Origin: Sphingobacterium detergens
GTDB taxonomy: Bacteria; Bacteroidota; Bacteroidia; Sphingobacteriales; Sphingobacteriaceae
DNA: 64,000 nt
Direction: 5' to 3'
NCBI RefSeq assembly: GCF_003610355.1
Contig: NZ_RAPY01000001.1
Coordinates: 2,596,500 to 2,660,499 of the forward strand
Part shown: positions 44,670 through 54,661 of the stretch, piece by piece
How positions within the stretch are numbered: position 1 is the first letter of the stretch
Layout: each line of letters starts with the position of its first letter
Notes under the pieces: generated by a model
The model's database searches: none
The model's input: the letters and a program-made list of their open reading frames with translations, nothing else
Told to the model about the DNA's origin: nothing
Program-made: the position numbers and the translations under genes

Positions 44670-47600
44670 ATGAAACAACTTGTTAGCCAGATCATCGCCA
44701 AGAGATGGGTTATTGCAGCTGCTTTTCTCCTTATTGCATTTTTCGGGTATTATGCTTGGAAACAGCTTTCAGTTGAGGCTTATCCCGATATCGCAGACGT
44801 GTCCTCACAAATTGTCACTCAGGTGCCGGGCCTGGCCGCCGAGGAAATGGAGCAACAGATAACAATTCCCATTGAACAGACCATCAACGGATTACCCGGA
44901 ATGGAAGTCATGCGTAGCAAAACCACCTTTGGACTATCCATGGTCACCATCGTGTTTAAAGATGGTGTTGACGACTACTGGGCCAGGGCCCGTATACAGG
45001 AACGCCTGGCAGATCTCAGTCTCCCCTACGGGGCAGTACCCGGATTAGATCCACTTACCTCGCCGACAGGAGAAATCTTTCGTTATATTCTCGAAAGCAA
45101 TACCCAGGATCTACGGAAATTGACCGAACTCCAAAACTTTGTCATTATCCCTAAAATCAAACAGGTGGCGGGAGTAGCCGATGTAACCAATTTCGGGGGC
45201 ATCACAACACAGTTTCAGGTCGAACTGGACCCTAAAAAACTCGATCAATATGAAGTTTCTCTAGGCGAAGTAACCGCAAAGATCGAGGCCAACAATGCCA
45301 ATGCAGGAGGAAGCATGATGAACCGTGGCGACCAATCCTATGTGATCCGAGGTATCGGCCTTGTCAAATCGCTGGACGACCTCGGCAATATCGTTGTCAA
45401 ATCGGTCAATGGAAACCGTATCTACATGCGGGATCTTGGACAGGTAAAGCTTGGCAACCTCGCGCGTAAAGGCGCCTTGGGCTACAGTGACAAACGTGGA
45501 GTAGACTATTCAGATAATATTGAAGGCATTGTACTGCTATTAAAGCATGAGAATCCCTCCAAGGTATTGGCCGGTGTAAATGCGGCGGTCGAGGAACTTA
45601 ACAGTAAAATCCTTCCGAAAGATGTCAAAATACACGTGGTCCTGGATCGCACGAGCCTGGTCGACAACACCCTGCATACCGTATCCAAAACGCTGCTTGA
45701 AGGTATGGTGCTGGTTATCCTCGTACTGATTCTTTTTCTGGGGAGCTGGCGTGGTGCTCTATTGGTTGCCATCACCATTCCACTCTCGTTGTTGATCGCC
45801 TTTATATTGATGCATTTTACAGATATACCTGCTAATCTATTATCGCTAGGGGCGATAGATTTCGGAATTATCGTGGATGGTGCCATTGTTATGCTCGAAA
45901 CCATTCTGAAAAAAAGGGAAGAAAAACCCGATGCTCCATTGGTCGAGCAGACCTTAACAACGAAAATTGCTGAAGTGGCCAAACCAATTTTCTTTGCCAC
46001 CATCATTATTATCACAGCCTATCTTCCTCTTTTCGCTTTCGAACGGGTAGAAAAGAAACTGTTTACACCGATGGCCTATACCGTTGGTTATGCGCTATTG
46101 GGGGCTCTAGCGGTATCCTTGCTGTTGATTCCCGGACTGGCGTACCTCATCTACCGCAAACCACAAAAAGTTTATCACAATAGATGGCTGGAAAAATTAA
46201 CGGCGCTTTACCATCAGCGGATCAAAAAAATAATGCTGCGTCCCAGACGAGTGTTTGTTCCCCTCGGCCTTGTTCTTTTAGCGACAGGACTACTGACAGC
46301 ATCCGTGGGTAAAGATTTTTTGCCTACACTTGACGAAGGTTCGATCTGGTTACAGGTCTCCCTCCCTCCAGGCATCACGGTAGAGAAATCCAAAGAAATG
46401 AGCGACAGCCTGCGTGCGCGTACCTTGAAGTACGAAGAGATCTCCTATGTCATGGTACAGGCCGGACGAAATGATGATGGTACCGACGCCTGGACCCCTT
46501 CACACTTCGAAGTCAGTGTGGGTTTGAAGCCATACAAAACATGGAAATGGGGAAAAACCAAAACAGATCTCGTCAATGAACTGGCCGCAGAATATGCCCA
46601 AATGCCGGGCTATAATGTAGCTTTCTCACAACCGATGATCGATGGTGTCATGGACAAAATCGCGGGAGCACATAGCGAACTCGTGGTCAAACTTTTTGGG
46701 GATGATCTGAAAGAAACCCGGCGTGTTGCCGAAGACCTCATGACCACACTTAAAGGAGTGGAAGGCGCTGTTGACCTGGCCATTGACCAGGAGCCGCCAC
46801 TCCCACAGTTGCAGATCATCGTTGACCGCGACAAAATTGCACAATATGGATTGAATATTTCGGATGTCACCGACCTGATTCAAATTGCAGTTGGTGGCAA
46901 AGCTGTATCTCAGGTCTATCAGGGGATTAAAGTATACGATATCACCTGTCAGTATGCTGAGAACGAGCGAAACTCGCCGGAAAAGATCGGCAATCTGATG
47001 TTGTATCCCGATAATGGCACACGCATCCCCTTGTCGCAAGTCGCCACGGTCAAACTCAATACCGGAGAAAGTACCATTTCACGCGAACGCAATAGCCGCC
47101 AGCTGACCGTCAGATTGAATGTACGGGGGCAAGATTTAGGTACTTTCCTGACCAAAGCCCAGCAGGCAATCGTGCAGAAGCTGAAATACGATCCACAGAA
47201 AATCAGACTGCAATGGGGTGGTCAATTTGAAAATCAGCATCGCGCCTACAGCCGACTGGCGGTCATCGTCCCCCTGACACTGGCGATTATATTTATCCTG
47301 CTGTATAGCACCTTCGGTTCTTTTGGACAGGCCGGCTTACTTATCGGCATTGTACCGCTGGCACTCTTTGGTGGAATGCTTGCGCTCAATATACGGAGTA
47401 TGACCCTAAATGTATCTTCGGCAGTGGGTTTTATCGCTCTTTTTGGTGTTGCCATACAAAATGGTGTATTGATGCTTTCCCAGTTCAATGTGCTACGAAA
47501 AAATGGAATGGCCTTAGAAAAAGCTGTCATTGAAGGCGCTTTCAGTCGATTCCGCCCTGTACTGATGACCGCGACGGTGGCTATACTTGGCCTACTTCCA

Positions 47601-47795
47601 GCATCATTGGCGACAGGTATCGGATCAGATGTTCAACGGCCTCTGGCCACCGTGATCGTCTATGGTTTACTCTTTTCTACCCTGCTGACACTGTTTATGC
47701 TTCCACCCTTGTATTATCTGATGGAAAGAAGAAGGAAACACAGCAGTGGGTCCGGACCATCAACCGATCACATACAAGCGGAGACAAATTCCTAA
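44670..47795 (+). CDS. Heavy-metal RND pump (CzcA/CusA family)
   Basis: A 1041-residue HME-type RND transporter. The family's TM4 signature is present in full (DFGIIVDGAIVMLET), TM1 is RWVIAAAFLLIAFFGYYAW, and the N-terminal PDIADVSSQIVTQVPGLAAEEMEQQ is typical. In the periplasmic part the region FSQPMIDGVMDKIAGAHSELV follows the CzcA pattern rather than the Met-lined CusA path, so divalent cations such as Co, Zn or Cd are a better guess than Cu/Ag, but this is uncertain. It works with the adaptor upstream and channel downstream. Confidence 0.94.
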   Translation: MKQLVSQIIAKRWVIAAAFLLIAFFGYYAWKQLSVEAYPDIADVSSQIVTQVPGLAAEEMEQQITIPIEQTINGLPGMEVMRSKTTFGLSMVTIVFKDGVDDYWARARIQERLADLSLPYGAVPGLDPLTSPTGEIFRYILESNTQDLRKLTELQNFVIIPKIKQVAGVADVTNFGGITTQFQVELDPKKLDQYEVSLGEVTAKIEANNANAGGSMMNRGDQSYVIRGIGLVKSLDDLGNIVVKSVNGNRIYMRDLGQVKLGNLARKGALGYSDKRGVDYSDNIEGIVLLLKHENPSKVLAGVNAAVEELNSKILPKDVKIHVVLDRTSLVDNTLHTVSKTLLEGMVLVILVLILFLGSWRGALLVAITIPLSLLIAFILMHFTDIPANLLSLGAIDFGIIVDGAIVMLETILKKREEKPDAPLVEQTLTTKIAEVAKPIFFATIIIITAYLPLFAFERVEKKLFTPMAYTVGYALLGALAVSLLLIPGLAYLIYRKPQKVYHNRWLEKLTALYHQRIKKIMLRPRRVFVPLGLVLLATGLLTASVGKDFLPTLDEGSIWLQVSLPPGITVEKSKEMSDSLRARTLKYEEISYVMVQAGRNDDGTDAWTPSHFEVSVGLKPYKTWKWGKTKTDLVNELAAEYAQMPGYNVAFSQPMIDGVMDKIAGAHSELVVKLFGDDLKETRRVAEDLMTTLKGVEGAVDLAIDQEPPLPQLQIIVDRDKIAQYGLNISDVTDLIQIAVGGKAVSQVYQGIKVYDITCQYAENERNSPEKIGNLMLYPDNGTRIPLSQVATVKLNTGESTISRERNSRQLTVRLNVRGQDLGTFLTKAQQAIVQKLKYDPQKIRLQWGGQFENQHRAYSRLAVIVPLTLAIIFILLYSTFGSFGQAGLLIGIVPLALFGGMLALNIRSMTLNVSSAVGFIALFGVAIQNGVLMLSQFNVLRKNGMALEKAVIEGAFSRFRPVLMTATVAILGLLPASLATGIGSDVQRPLATVIVYGLLFSTLLTLFMLPPLYYLMERRRKHSSGSGPSTDHIQAETNS

Positions 47796-47810
47796 AATCA
47801 AAACCACATT

Positions 47811-47841
47811 CTGTTTAAAGCAATACAGCTGCTTTAAACAG
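47811..47841. other. Intercistronic hairpin between RND and OMF genes
   Basis: CTGTTTAAAGCA (47811-47822) pairs perfectly with TGCTTTAAACAG (47830-47841) over a 7-base loop, 15 bases after the pump stop and 21 bases before the channel gene. Without a T-run it may set the mRNA ratio (processing or partial termination) rather than end transcription. Confidence 0.5.
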
Positions 47842-47862
47842 AATGATCAAGATAAAATTTCG

Positions 47863-49146
47863 ATGAAAACACAGATCAGACTTCTTCTTTCCTTTATGCT
47901 GCTCATTGGAAATGCTGCTGCACAAACAATAGACTCAACTTTTACCCACAAAAATTTGGACTACAGCAGCTTTATTGCCCAGGTTGGAAAGAACAACCTC
48001 GGTTACGCCGCTGAAAAGTTCAACCTTTCAATCGCCGAGGCGAATATCATCAGTGCCGGTATCTTCCCCGATCCCGAATTCACCGTAGGGCTCTTTGACA
48101 ATAGCGAAAGAATCAAACAACTCGGGCGAGGTTATACCGCCGGATTGAGCTGGACGGTAGAATTGGGGGCAAAACGGCAGGCACGTCGCCAGGTTGCAAA
48201 GGATGAGGCCGAAACCACCCGTCTCTTATTCGAAGACTATTTCCGAAATCTACGTGCCGATGCCACCCTTGCTTTTTTATCAGCAAGGTACAACCAGCAA
48301 TTGGCAGCAACCTATCGCAGTTCCTATCAACAACTCGCTCAGCTCGCCAGCTCAGACAGTATACGTTATCAACTAGGCGCTATTCCACAAATTGACTACC
48401 GCCAGTCAAAATTGGAAGCCGCCCATATGCGCAATACGCTTTCGGCAGCCGAAGCGACAGCCAATTCCTCCCTAGCAGGGTTATCACTGCTTATGGGGGA
48501 TAAGAGCCCCATTCTTTGGCTACCACAAGGATCTGATGTTTCTTTTGATCGCAACTTTTCATTAAGTACATTGCTATCAACCGCAGTACGAGAGCGTGCT
48601 GATCTTAAGGCTGCGCTACAAAACAAACAGCTCTCCCATAGTCTGCTCCAGCTGGCAAAGGCAAACCGTGTGTTAGATCTCGGTATTTCCATCGGCTTTA
48701 CCTACAATGGTGAGGCCAGAAATGAAACCGCACCGACACCACAGTTTAATGCCATCAATGCCGGCCTAGCCATACCACTAAAATTTTCCAATTTTAATAA
48801 AGGCGAGCTGAAATCTGCTCAGTTCAAAATTGAGCAAGACGAATTGATCTATCAAGATGCAGCATTACGCATCCAGACTGAGGTGAATCAAGCTTATATG
48901 CAATATAAAGCCACTCAAAAACAGGTACTGCAATTTAATAATACGATGCTGCTCGAAGCAAAAGCAATCCTGGAAGGAAAGATCTACAGTTACAATCGGG
49001 GCGAAACCGCCCTGCTGGAAGTGATCAACGCACAACGCTCCTACAATGACACCCAACTTGCTTACAATGAAGCGCGCTACAATTATGCGGTCGCATTGGT
49101 GGAATTACAACGTGCTGCAGCCACTTGGGATATTGATCAATTGTGA
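47863..49146 (+). CDS. Outer membrane channel of the metal pump (CusC/CzcC-type TolC family)
   Basis: A 427-residue outer membrane efflux protein. The ATG at 47863 starts a signal peptide (TQIRLLLSFMLLIGNAAAQ); a longer open frame from a GTG inside the pump gene is not credible. It shows the CzcC pattern: NLSIAEANIISAGIFPDPEFTVG, GLSWTVELGAKRQARRQVA, and NRGETALLEVINAQRSYNDTQLAYNEARY near the end. It completes the tripartite pump of genes 43499-47795. Its stop lies five bases from the stop of the convergent MFS gene; a small CACCG/CGGTG hairpin spans them. Confidence 0.9.
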   Translation: MKTQIRLLLSFMLLIGNAAAQTIDSTFTHKNLDYSSFIAQVGKNNLGYAAEKFNLSIAEANIISAGIFPDPEFTVGLFDNSERIKQLGRGYTAGLSWTVELGAKRQARRQVAKDEAETTRLLFEDYFRNLRADATLAFLSARYNQQLAATYRSSYQQLAQLASSDSIRYQLGAIPQIDYRQSKLEAAHMRNTLSAAEATANSSLAGLSLLMGDKSPILWLPQGSDVSFDRNFSLSTLLSTAVRERADLKAALQNKQLSHSLLQLAKANRVLDLGISIGFTYNGEARNETAPTPQFNAINAGLAIPLKFSNFNKGELKSAQFKIEQDELIYQDAALRIQTEVNQAYMQYKATQKQVLQFNNTMLLEAKAILEGKIYSYNRGETALLEVINAQRSYNDTQLAYNEARYNYAVALVELQRAAATWDIDQL

Positions 49147-49151
49147 CACCG

Positions 49152-50729
49152 TTATACCGGTGAAATCTGATTCTTTTTAAGCTTCTTATACATGCTTTTC
49201 AAGGAAGGGGAAATCAGTATCAGCAGCAAGATGCTGATACTGATTATGGACATCAATTCATAGTAGTCCATGCCATACCGGACGAAAGACTGTATATTAA
49301 CCCGCTCGCTGATGAGCTTCAATCCCGCGGCATGCTCCTTGTATTGTAATCCATGTTGCAATACCCTGTGAGATTCCCGCTGAATATAGTCTTCAAATAT
49401 CAGATTGCCTGATTGCAGCTGATCCCGAAAAACCTCCCGGTGCTGGGCATGTTCAAATAATTTAAAGAAATTCTGCAGACCGATACTACTGGTATAGCCC
49501 AGGTAACGGACGGCCAAACAAGCTGCCGCCGCTGAAGCTCCCAGATGAGGGCGTACACTGGCAATCACAAATAAGATTGTTGGCACCATGATCAGACCGA
49601 CACCTAGCCCATGCAATACCAACGGCAACCAGAAGTGATCTTCATTGCCCTCACTTTCAAATGAAAAAAACATATATTGGTGAAAGGCCAGCAGGCAACA
49701 GTAGCCAACAATCCAGATCCATTTCACTGTGCACCGTTTTAATAACCAGTAGAAGGATAACATAACACCACATACAATCCCGAGGATATTAAACCATTGA
49801 ATATAGGAAAGGTGAATGGGATCCAGGCGGATGACCTGTAGAAAATACTGATTGGAGATCGCCAGCGAAAACCGTTCGATATACATCATATACAGGACCA
49901 AGATTCCGAACAGGAATTTTCTATTTCCAAAGATGGACAGCTCAATATAAACACGTTTGATTGCTTTCTGCCTCATGATAAACAGACCCAACAATAAAAT
50001 TCCACCGAGCAATACGATCAGCATAGAACTGTCCGAAAACCAATAAAGTTCCTGCCCATAGACCATCAGATAACCGAAGCTTATCACAGTCAAGCTGTAA
50101 AGGACAAAACTGGCCCAGTCCAGGGAAAATAAAGGGTACGGTCGATTATGCCGGATGGGTTTCATTGTGACGATGATCAGTAGTAGCCCCGGTACAAAAG
50201 ATAAGGCAGCATACAGGTAAAGTTCATCAAAGTTAAATGAATCTATAAATTCCGCTGTCACAAACGTATTGAAAGGCGAGCTACAGAGCAGCATACCAAA
50301 AAATATGGCATAACTTCCCTCCTTGGCCCTTTCCGTTTTCAGTCGGGAAAATATCATGGATATGGAGAGATTGACAGCCGATGCGAACAGCATGCCCTGA
50401 AAAAAGCGTAAGCCATATATCCAACTGATCTCGTTAATGCGATACATCAGGTAACAATTGAGCAGCTGTAAGAGATTGAAAATGATGTAGTACTGTTTGA
50501 CCGGGAAATACTGAAAAAAGCGACGTTCCAGGACGTAGAATCCGACAAATCCCGCATAGAAAAGAATAATGAGGAATTGAACATCACTGGGCTGTGCACC
50601 GTAGAACCCCGCGGTGACATTGACATTGGCACCGGGCAGAAAAAACAAGACCATGCTTGGCATCAATCCGCTGAATAAAATCAGCTTAATCAGCCATTCA
50701 GGTACCCAGTCTTTGAAGATCCCTTTCAC
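49152..50729 (-). CDS. EmrB-like MFS drug exporter (DHA2 type)
   Basis: A 525-residue transporter with about 14 hydrophobic helices, as in DHA2 drug:proton antiporters. The start is a GTG at 50727-50729, two bases after the adaptor stop; the first ATG would cut into helix 1, so GTG is accepted. Helix examples are LIKLILFSGLMPSMVLFFLPG and FSDSSMLIVLLGGILLLGLF; the substrate-helix motif near SFGYLMVYGQ is degenerate. It forms a tripartite pump with the HlyD-like and TolC-like proteins upstream. Substrate unknown; related systems expel hydrophobic compounds and uncouplers. Confidence 0.87.
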   Translation of the reverse strand: MKGIFKDWVPEWLIKLILFSGLMPSMVLFFLPGANVNVTAGFYGAQPSDVQFLIILFYAGFVGFYVLERRFFQYFPVKQYYIIFNLLQLLNCYLMYRINEISWIYGLRFFQGMLFASAVNLSISMIFSRLKTERAKEGSYAIFFGMLLCSSPFNTFVTAEFIDSFNFDELYLYAALSFVPGLLLIIVTMKPIRHNRPYPLFSLDWASFVLYSLTVISFGYLMVYGQELYWFSDSSMLIVLLGGILLLGLFIMRQKAIKRVYIELSIFGNRKFLFGILVLYMMYIERFSLAISNQYFLQVIRLDPIHLSYIQWFNILGIVCGVMLSFYWLLKRCTVKWIWIVGYCCLLAFHQYMFFSFESEGNEDHFWLPLVLHGLGVGLIMVPTILFVIASVRPHLGASAAAACLAVRYLGYTSSIGLQNFFKLFEHAQHREVFRDQLQSGNLIFEDYIQRESHRVLQHGLQYKEHAAGLKLISERVNIQSFVRYGMDYYELMSIISISILLLILISPSLKSMYKKLKKNQISPV

Positions 50730-50731
50730 TG

Positions 50732-51790
50732 TTATTGATTTTTTGAGACCGAAACATTGACATTCATTCCTGAGAGTAATTTTGCAGTTCCCTTATCCCT
50801 ATCCAGTTCGATACGAACTGGAACCCGCTGTACGATCTTCACAAAATTACCAGTCGCATTGTCCGGTGGAAGCAATGAAAAAGAAGATCCTGTTGCTGGC
50901 GAAATAGAAATTATCTTTCCATAGAATGTTTCATCCGGGTAGGCATCCGCAACAACCTCTACACGCCCACCAAGGTTGAGATAACGCAATTGCGTTTCCT
51001 TAAAGTTGGCTGTCACCCAAGTTGGTGTCTCTGCATTGACAATAAATCCCAACACCTCGCCCGGATTTACCATCTGTCCCTTTTCAATGCTACGTTTCCC
51101 TACCCGACCATCATAGGGAGCCCGGATTACGGTATATCCTACATCAAGATGCTTTCGGTTTGCTGCAGCTGACAACCGTGCTTTCTCCGCATTGATCACC
51201 CCCTTTTTCACATCAACATCATTCACCCGATCCCGCGATGCCTCCAACTTATGCTGTAATGCGGCAAGTTCACTTTTGTACACCTCCAGTGTGGCTTTTA
51301 TATCTTCCAGTTGCTGCGCCGTAGCAGATTTTTCATCAAACAGAAACTTATAGCGATCGTATTCCAGTTGCTGCTTCGTCATCCGCGCTTCGGCAGCAGC
51401 AATGGATTTTTCCAACGATTCATGTTCGGCCTGCAATATTTCCTTTTGGCTGCCCAGCACACTGATTTCCGCATTTTCTTTGTTTATCGAAGCCGAAGCT
51501 TGCTCAGCTTCATATTTGTATTCCCGATTGTCGATTAGTAGTAAGGTATCGCCGCGCTTGACCGATTGATGATCTTTAAAGTGAACCGAAACAATGTAAC
51601 CACCCACACGGGAGATAATGGGATTAATATACTGGGTCACTTGTGCATCATTGGTATAGGTATACCGGATGCGCAGCCAGAGTATCCTTCCGCCCCATAA
51701 TAAAAGTGCCAACAAAGCAATCCCAGCCAACCAATTGGTGATTCTGGTCAATTGTACATCGGTCATTGACCGGCCTGATTTAGGTTTCAT
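50732..51790 (-). CDS. EmrA/HlyD-type membrane fusion protein
   Basis: A 352-residue adaptor with one N-terminal membrane helix (LAGIALLALLLWGGRILW), the TYTNDAQVTQYINPIISRVGGYI start typical of EmrA, a long coiled coil (residues 95-195, ENAEISVLGSQKEILQAEHESLEK and following) and RAPYDGRVGKRSIEKGQMVNPGE. Its ATG overlaps the stop of the TolC-like gene by one base (TAATG) and its stop is two bases from the MFS start, so the three genes are one unit. It links the inner-membrane pump to the outer-membrane channel. Confidence 0.93.
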   Translation of the reverse strand: MKPKSGRSMTDVQLTRITNWLAGIALLALLLWGGRILWLRIRYTYTNDAQVTQYINPIISRVGGYIVSVHFKDHQSVKRGDTLLLIDNREYKYEAEQASASINKENAEISVLGSQKEILQAEHESLEKSIAAAEARMTKQQLEYDRYKFLFDEKSATAQQLEDIKATLEVYKSELAALQHKLEASRDRVNDVDVKKGVINAEKARLSAAANRKHLDVGYTVIRAPYDGRVGKRSIEKGQMVNPGEVLGFIVNAETPTWVTANFKETQLRYLNLGGRVEVVADAYPDETFYGKIISISPATGSSFSLLPPDNATGNFVKIVQRVPVRIELDRDKGTAKLLSGMNVNVSVSKNQ

Positions 51791-53202
51791 TAGATAGTAC
51801 CCTTCAAAAATTCAATAAAATAATAATGTTTCTGTATCGCGATCCGGGCGGATTCCAGATCAAAATTTGTCTTGAGGCATTGCATATCTGCATCCAATAG
51901 ATCCGTAATCAGCGCCGAAGACTTGAAATACCTATTTTTTATAATACGGGCATTTTCTTTGGCCAGCGTTAGATTTTTTTGGCAGACAGCCTGTTGTTCC
52001 AGTGCTAGATTATAATCCAGATAAGCCTGCAACAGTTCATTTTCCACCACTTCCTCCTCATGATGGTGTTTGACCTCCTCTCGCTTTAGTGCGACTTGAG
52101 CTCCCCGGACAATATTTTTATTGAGGTACAATGCAGATATTGGGATGTTCAATTTAAGTCCTACGATATTTAAATTGTACCAGCTCCCATTATATGGATA
52201 TAGAAATACCTGTGGATTCGCAAAAGTAAATGTATTGGTCAGGCCTAGTGCGGGCAGGTAGTTTGACTTCGCCTGTTTGATACTTAGTTTTTTCAACGCA
52301 ACTTCCTGTTCGGATTTCAGCAGTATAAAAGCTTGTTGTTTGGCAACGGCAACGATTTCTGCATAGTTCAGCGGATGACTTTCCATCGTGGCACACATCG
52401 GGATAATTTCCTGTCGTATACCAGCGATCAGCTGCAATTTTTGGTTGATGATCTTGATATCATTAGCGATCTGTATCAAAAGCAGTTCACGCTTGGACAA
52501 TTCGAGGGAAATCCTTAAGACATCACTATGCAGCACAACACCGGCTGTATAACGGTGTTCGATCTCTTTCAATTGTGTCCGCTGATCTTTGATATCCTGC
52601 TCGATCAGCAATTTATTGCGATAGGCTAAATCCAGATCCAGAAACAAGTTACAGATCTCCAGCTTGATCTGTGCCGTGGAACTTTTCCAATCAATGTTGG
52701 CAAGTTCCATTTCGAGCTTTTTTGATTCGATTTTCATAAGATCCCGATGGCCGTTGTAGAGGTTCAGGTAGAAATCGAGTCCGGTATCATACAGATAATG
52801 GATAACATCGTGTTGTGATGGTTTGGCAAATATCCCTTGATCGTAGACCGGCATATTGCTCGCATAACTAGCAGAAGCCCTGACACCGATTTTCGGAAGC
52901 AATTCCATCCGTTGCTGCCGCAGGGCTATTCCTTTTTCCTGTAATTGCAAATGCGACTGTTCGATATACTTACTGTTTTGCAACGACTTACTGATCAGAT
53001 CAGCGAGTGAGGTGCGTAGCGAGTCCTGGGCCTGCGTTTCTAAAACCGAGCATACAAGTACCACGATGGTGCCCATTGCTTTTGCCCAATACGGCGAAAA
53101 AAAGTTCAATGTCTTTCTGTTATTTTTTTGCGTTGCAAACTTAGACACTAATTGGAAAATGAATTTCTTCACAAACGCCAATATGTTATGTAAAAAAGAC
53201 AT
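51790..53202 (-). CDS. TolC-family outer membrane channel of the EmrAB-like pump
   Basis: A TolC-like protein of up to 470 residues. Start choice is uncertain: the ATG at 53202 gives a long N-terminus before the signal-like helix AMGTIVVLVCSVLETQAQ, while a TTG or ATG nearer that helix (ATG at 53074-53076) would give a tighter signal peptide. The mature part has the two TolC halves (LADLISKSLQNSKYIEQSHLQLQEKG, LLPKIGVRASASYAS, SSALITDLLDADMQCLKTNFDLESARIAI). It is first in the operon with the EmrA- and EmrB-like genes. No regulator lies beside it. Confidence 0.85.
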   Translation of the reverse strand: MSFLHNILAFVKKFIFQLVSKFATQKNNRKTLNFFSPYWAKAMGTIVVLVCSVLETQAQDSLRTSLADLISKSLQNSKYIEQSHLQLQEKGIALRQQRMELLPKIGVRASASYASNMPVYDQGIFAKPSQHDVIHYLYDTGLDFYLNLYNGHRDLMKIESKKLEMELANIDWKSSTAQIKLEICNLFLDLDLAYRNKLLIEQDIKDQRTQLKEIEHRYTAGVVLHSDVLRISLELSKRELLLIQIANDIKIINQKLQLIAGIRQEIIPMCATMESHPLNYAEIVAVAKQQAFILLKSEQEVALKKLSIKQAKSNYLPALGLTNTFTFANPQVFLYPYNGSWYNLNIVGLKLNIPISALYLNKNIVRGAQVALKREEVKHHHEEEVVENELLQAYLDYNLALEQQAVCQKNLTLAKENARIIKNRYFKSSALITDLLDADMQCLKTNFDLESARIAIQKHYYFIEFLKGTI

Positions 53203-53344
53203 TTTTTGATCAATTTCAAATAAAAGATCAAAATCTGCCAAAAACAGAGGCAAGAAAGAAAACAATAAGATCGCTTTGCTTATTATACCTATATACTATT
53301 CACAGTAGCTATCGCGCTTATATCGTTTACATGCCAAATTGATT

Positions 53345-54637
53345 ATGAAAAAAGCCATCTTATTACTTCCATTACTTCTGATACAAATGAGCCAGGCACA
53401 AGAATTTCCATCCGCAGTGGATTCTGATCCCAGCAAACTGGGATGGATGACGGGATTTCCGCCACCACAGGATCGAATTATTTCAGCATTGGACGGTACA
53501 TTTTTTAAGTTTCCGGCATTGCGTTACAGTGTTTGCCATATGCGTGAATTCTTTCCGTCGAAAGTCGTCCCTTCCGACCCCATCAACCGTTATTCTTTTT
53601 CCACTGCTGAGGATTCTGCCATTGATGCCTTGAGTTTTCAACCTCTTGGAGATGAAAAGTCTATCAGTTGGGCGGAATCTCTTTTAAAAAATTATACTGA
53701 TGGTATCCTTATTCTTCATAAAGGGCGTATTATCTACGAAAAATATTTTGGTGCATTGACCCAGAATGGCAGGCATGCTGCTATGTCCGTCAGCAAAACA
53801 TTAACCGGCACGCTAGCTGCTCAACTGATTGCTGAAGGCGTTTTGGATGAAAACAAATACTGCCGGGATTACATTCCCGAACTTGCACATTCCGCCTTTG
53901 GCGATGCAACAATACGTCAGGTACTGGACATGACAACAGGCCTGGAGTTCAGTGAGGACTATGCTGACCCCAAAGCAGAAATATGGGCCTTCTCCAAAGC
54001 AGGAGATCCCTTCCACTTCCAACGAAGTCCTGATGAACCGGCAAACTACTTTGATTACTTAAAGACGGTTAAGAAAAAAGGTCAACATGGAGACGCATTC
54101 GGCTATAAAACAGTCAATACAGACGTTATGGGCTGGATAATTTCTCGGGTATTAAACAAGCCCTTGTCACAAGTCCTTTCCGAAAAAATTTGGCAGCCCT
54201 TGGGAACCAATTTTGATGCCTACTATCTGATTGATGGTGCTGGAATATGCTTTGCGGGCGGAGGACTCACGACCAACCTCCGCGACATGGCCATGTTTGG
54301 TGAGATGGTGCGCAATAAGGGTTATTTTAACGGAAAACAGATCCTCGCGAAGGAAGTAATTGAATCCATCCGCTCTGGCGGAAGCCAGGCTGCTTTCGCA
54401 AAAGCCGGTTATACCAATCTAAAGCAGTGGAGTTATAAAAACATGTGGTGGGTAAGCCATAATGTCGATGGAGCCTTCTGTGCACGTGGCGTCCATGGAC
54501 AGACCGTCTATATCGATCCCAAAGCAGAAATGGTTATCGTCCGATTTGCCTCTCATCCCCTGGCATCTAATTCAGCCAACGATGGATACTCCCTACCCGC
54601 TTATCAGGCGGTGGCCGACTACCTATTAAAAAAATAA
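53345..54637 (+). CDS. Exported serine hydrolase, 6-aminohexanoate-dimer hydrolase (NylB)-like
   Basis: A 430-residue protein with a short signal peptide (KKAILLLPLLLIQMSQAQ), ATG at 53345. It has the beta-lactamase fold: SxxK as Ser148-Val-Ser-Lys151 (HAAMSVSKTL), the YKTVNTDVMGW motif of the NylB-like group, and HGQ in GVHGQTVYIDP in the position of KTG. Such proteins are esterases/amidases of mostly unknown natural substrate; a role on cell-wall peptides is possible. It lies directly upstream of the BlaI/M56 operon in the same direction, with 102 bases between, most of them operator-like. Confidence 0.87.
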   Translation: MKKAILLLPLLLIQMSQAQEFPSAVDSDPSKLGWMTGFPPPQDRIISALDGTFFKFPALRYSVCHMREFFPSKVVPSDPINRYSFSTAEDSAIDALSFQPLGDEKSISWAESLLKNYTDGILILHKGRIIYEKYFGALTQNGRHAAMSVSKTLTGTLAAQLIAEGVLDENKYCRDYIPELAHSAFGDATIRQVLDMTTGLEFSEDYADPKAEIWAFSKAGDPFHFQRSPDEPANYFDYLKTVKKKGQHGDAFGYKTVNTDVMGWIISRVLNKPLSQVLSEKIWQPLGTNFDAYYLIDGAGICFAGGGLTTNLRDMAMFGEMVRNKGYFNGKQILAKEVIESIRSGGSQAAFAKAGYTNLKQWSYKNMWWVSHNVDGAFCARGVHGQTVYIDPKAEMVIVRFASHPLASNSANDGYSLPAYQAVADYLLKK

Positions 54638-54661
54638 AATCACTAATAATCAACACATTAT

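Noticed and set aside
45506..46015. Open antisense frame of 169 codons inside the metal RND gene
   Set aside because: Same reason: it mirrors the membrane-helix region of the real gene and has a Ser/Ile-rich, unlikely composition.
46626..47039. Antisense frame of 137 codons in the metal pump
   Set aside because: Overlaps the well-conserved periplasmic domain of the pump, with no family match.
47746..47862. Longer start of the CusC-type channel inside the pump gene
   Set aside because: A GTG start would give 39 polar residues ahead of the signal peptide; the ATG at 47863 begins the signal directly.
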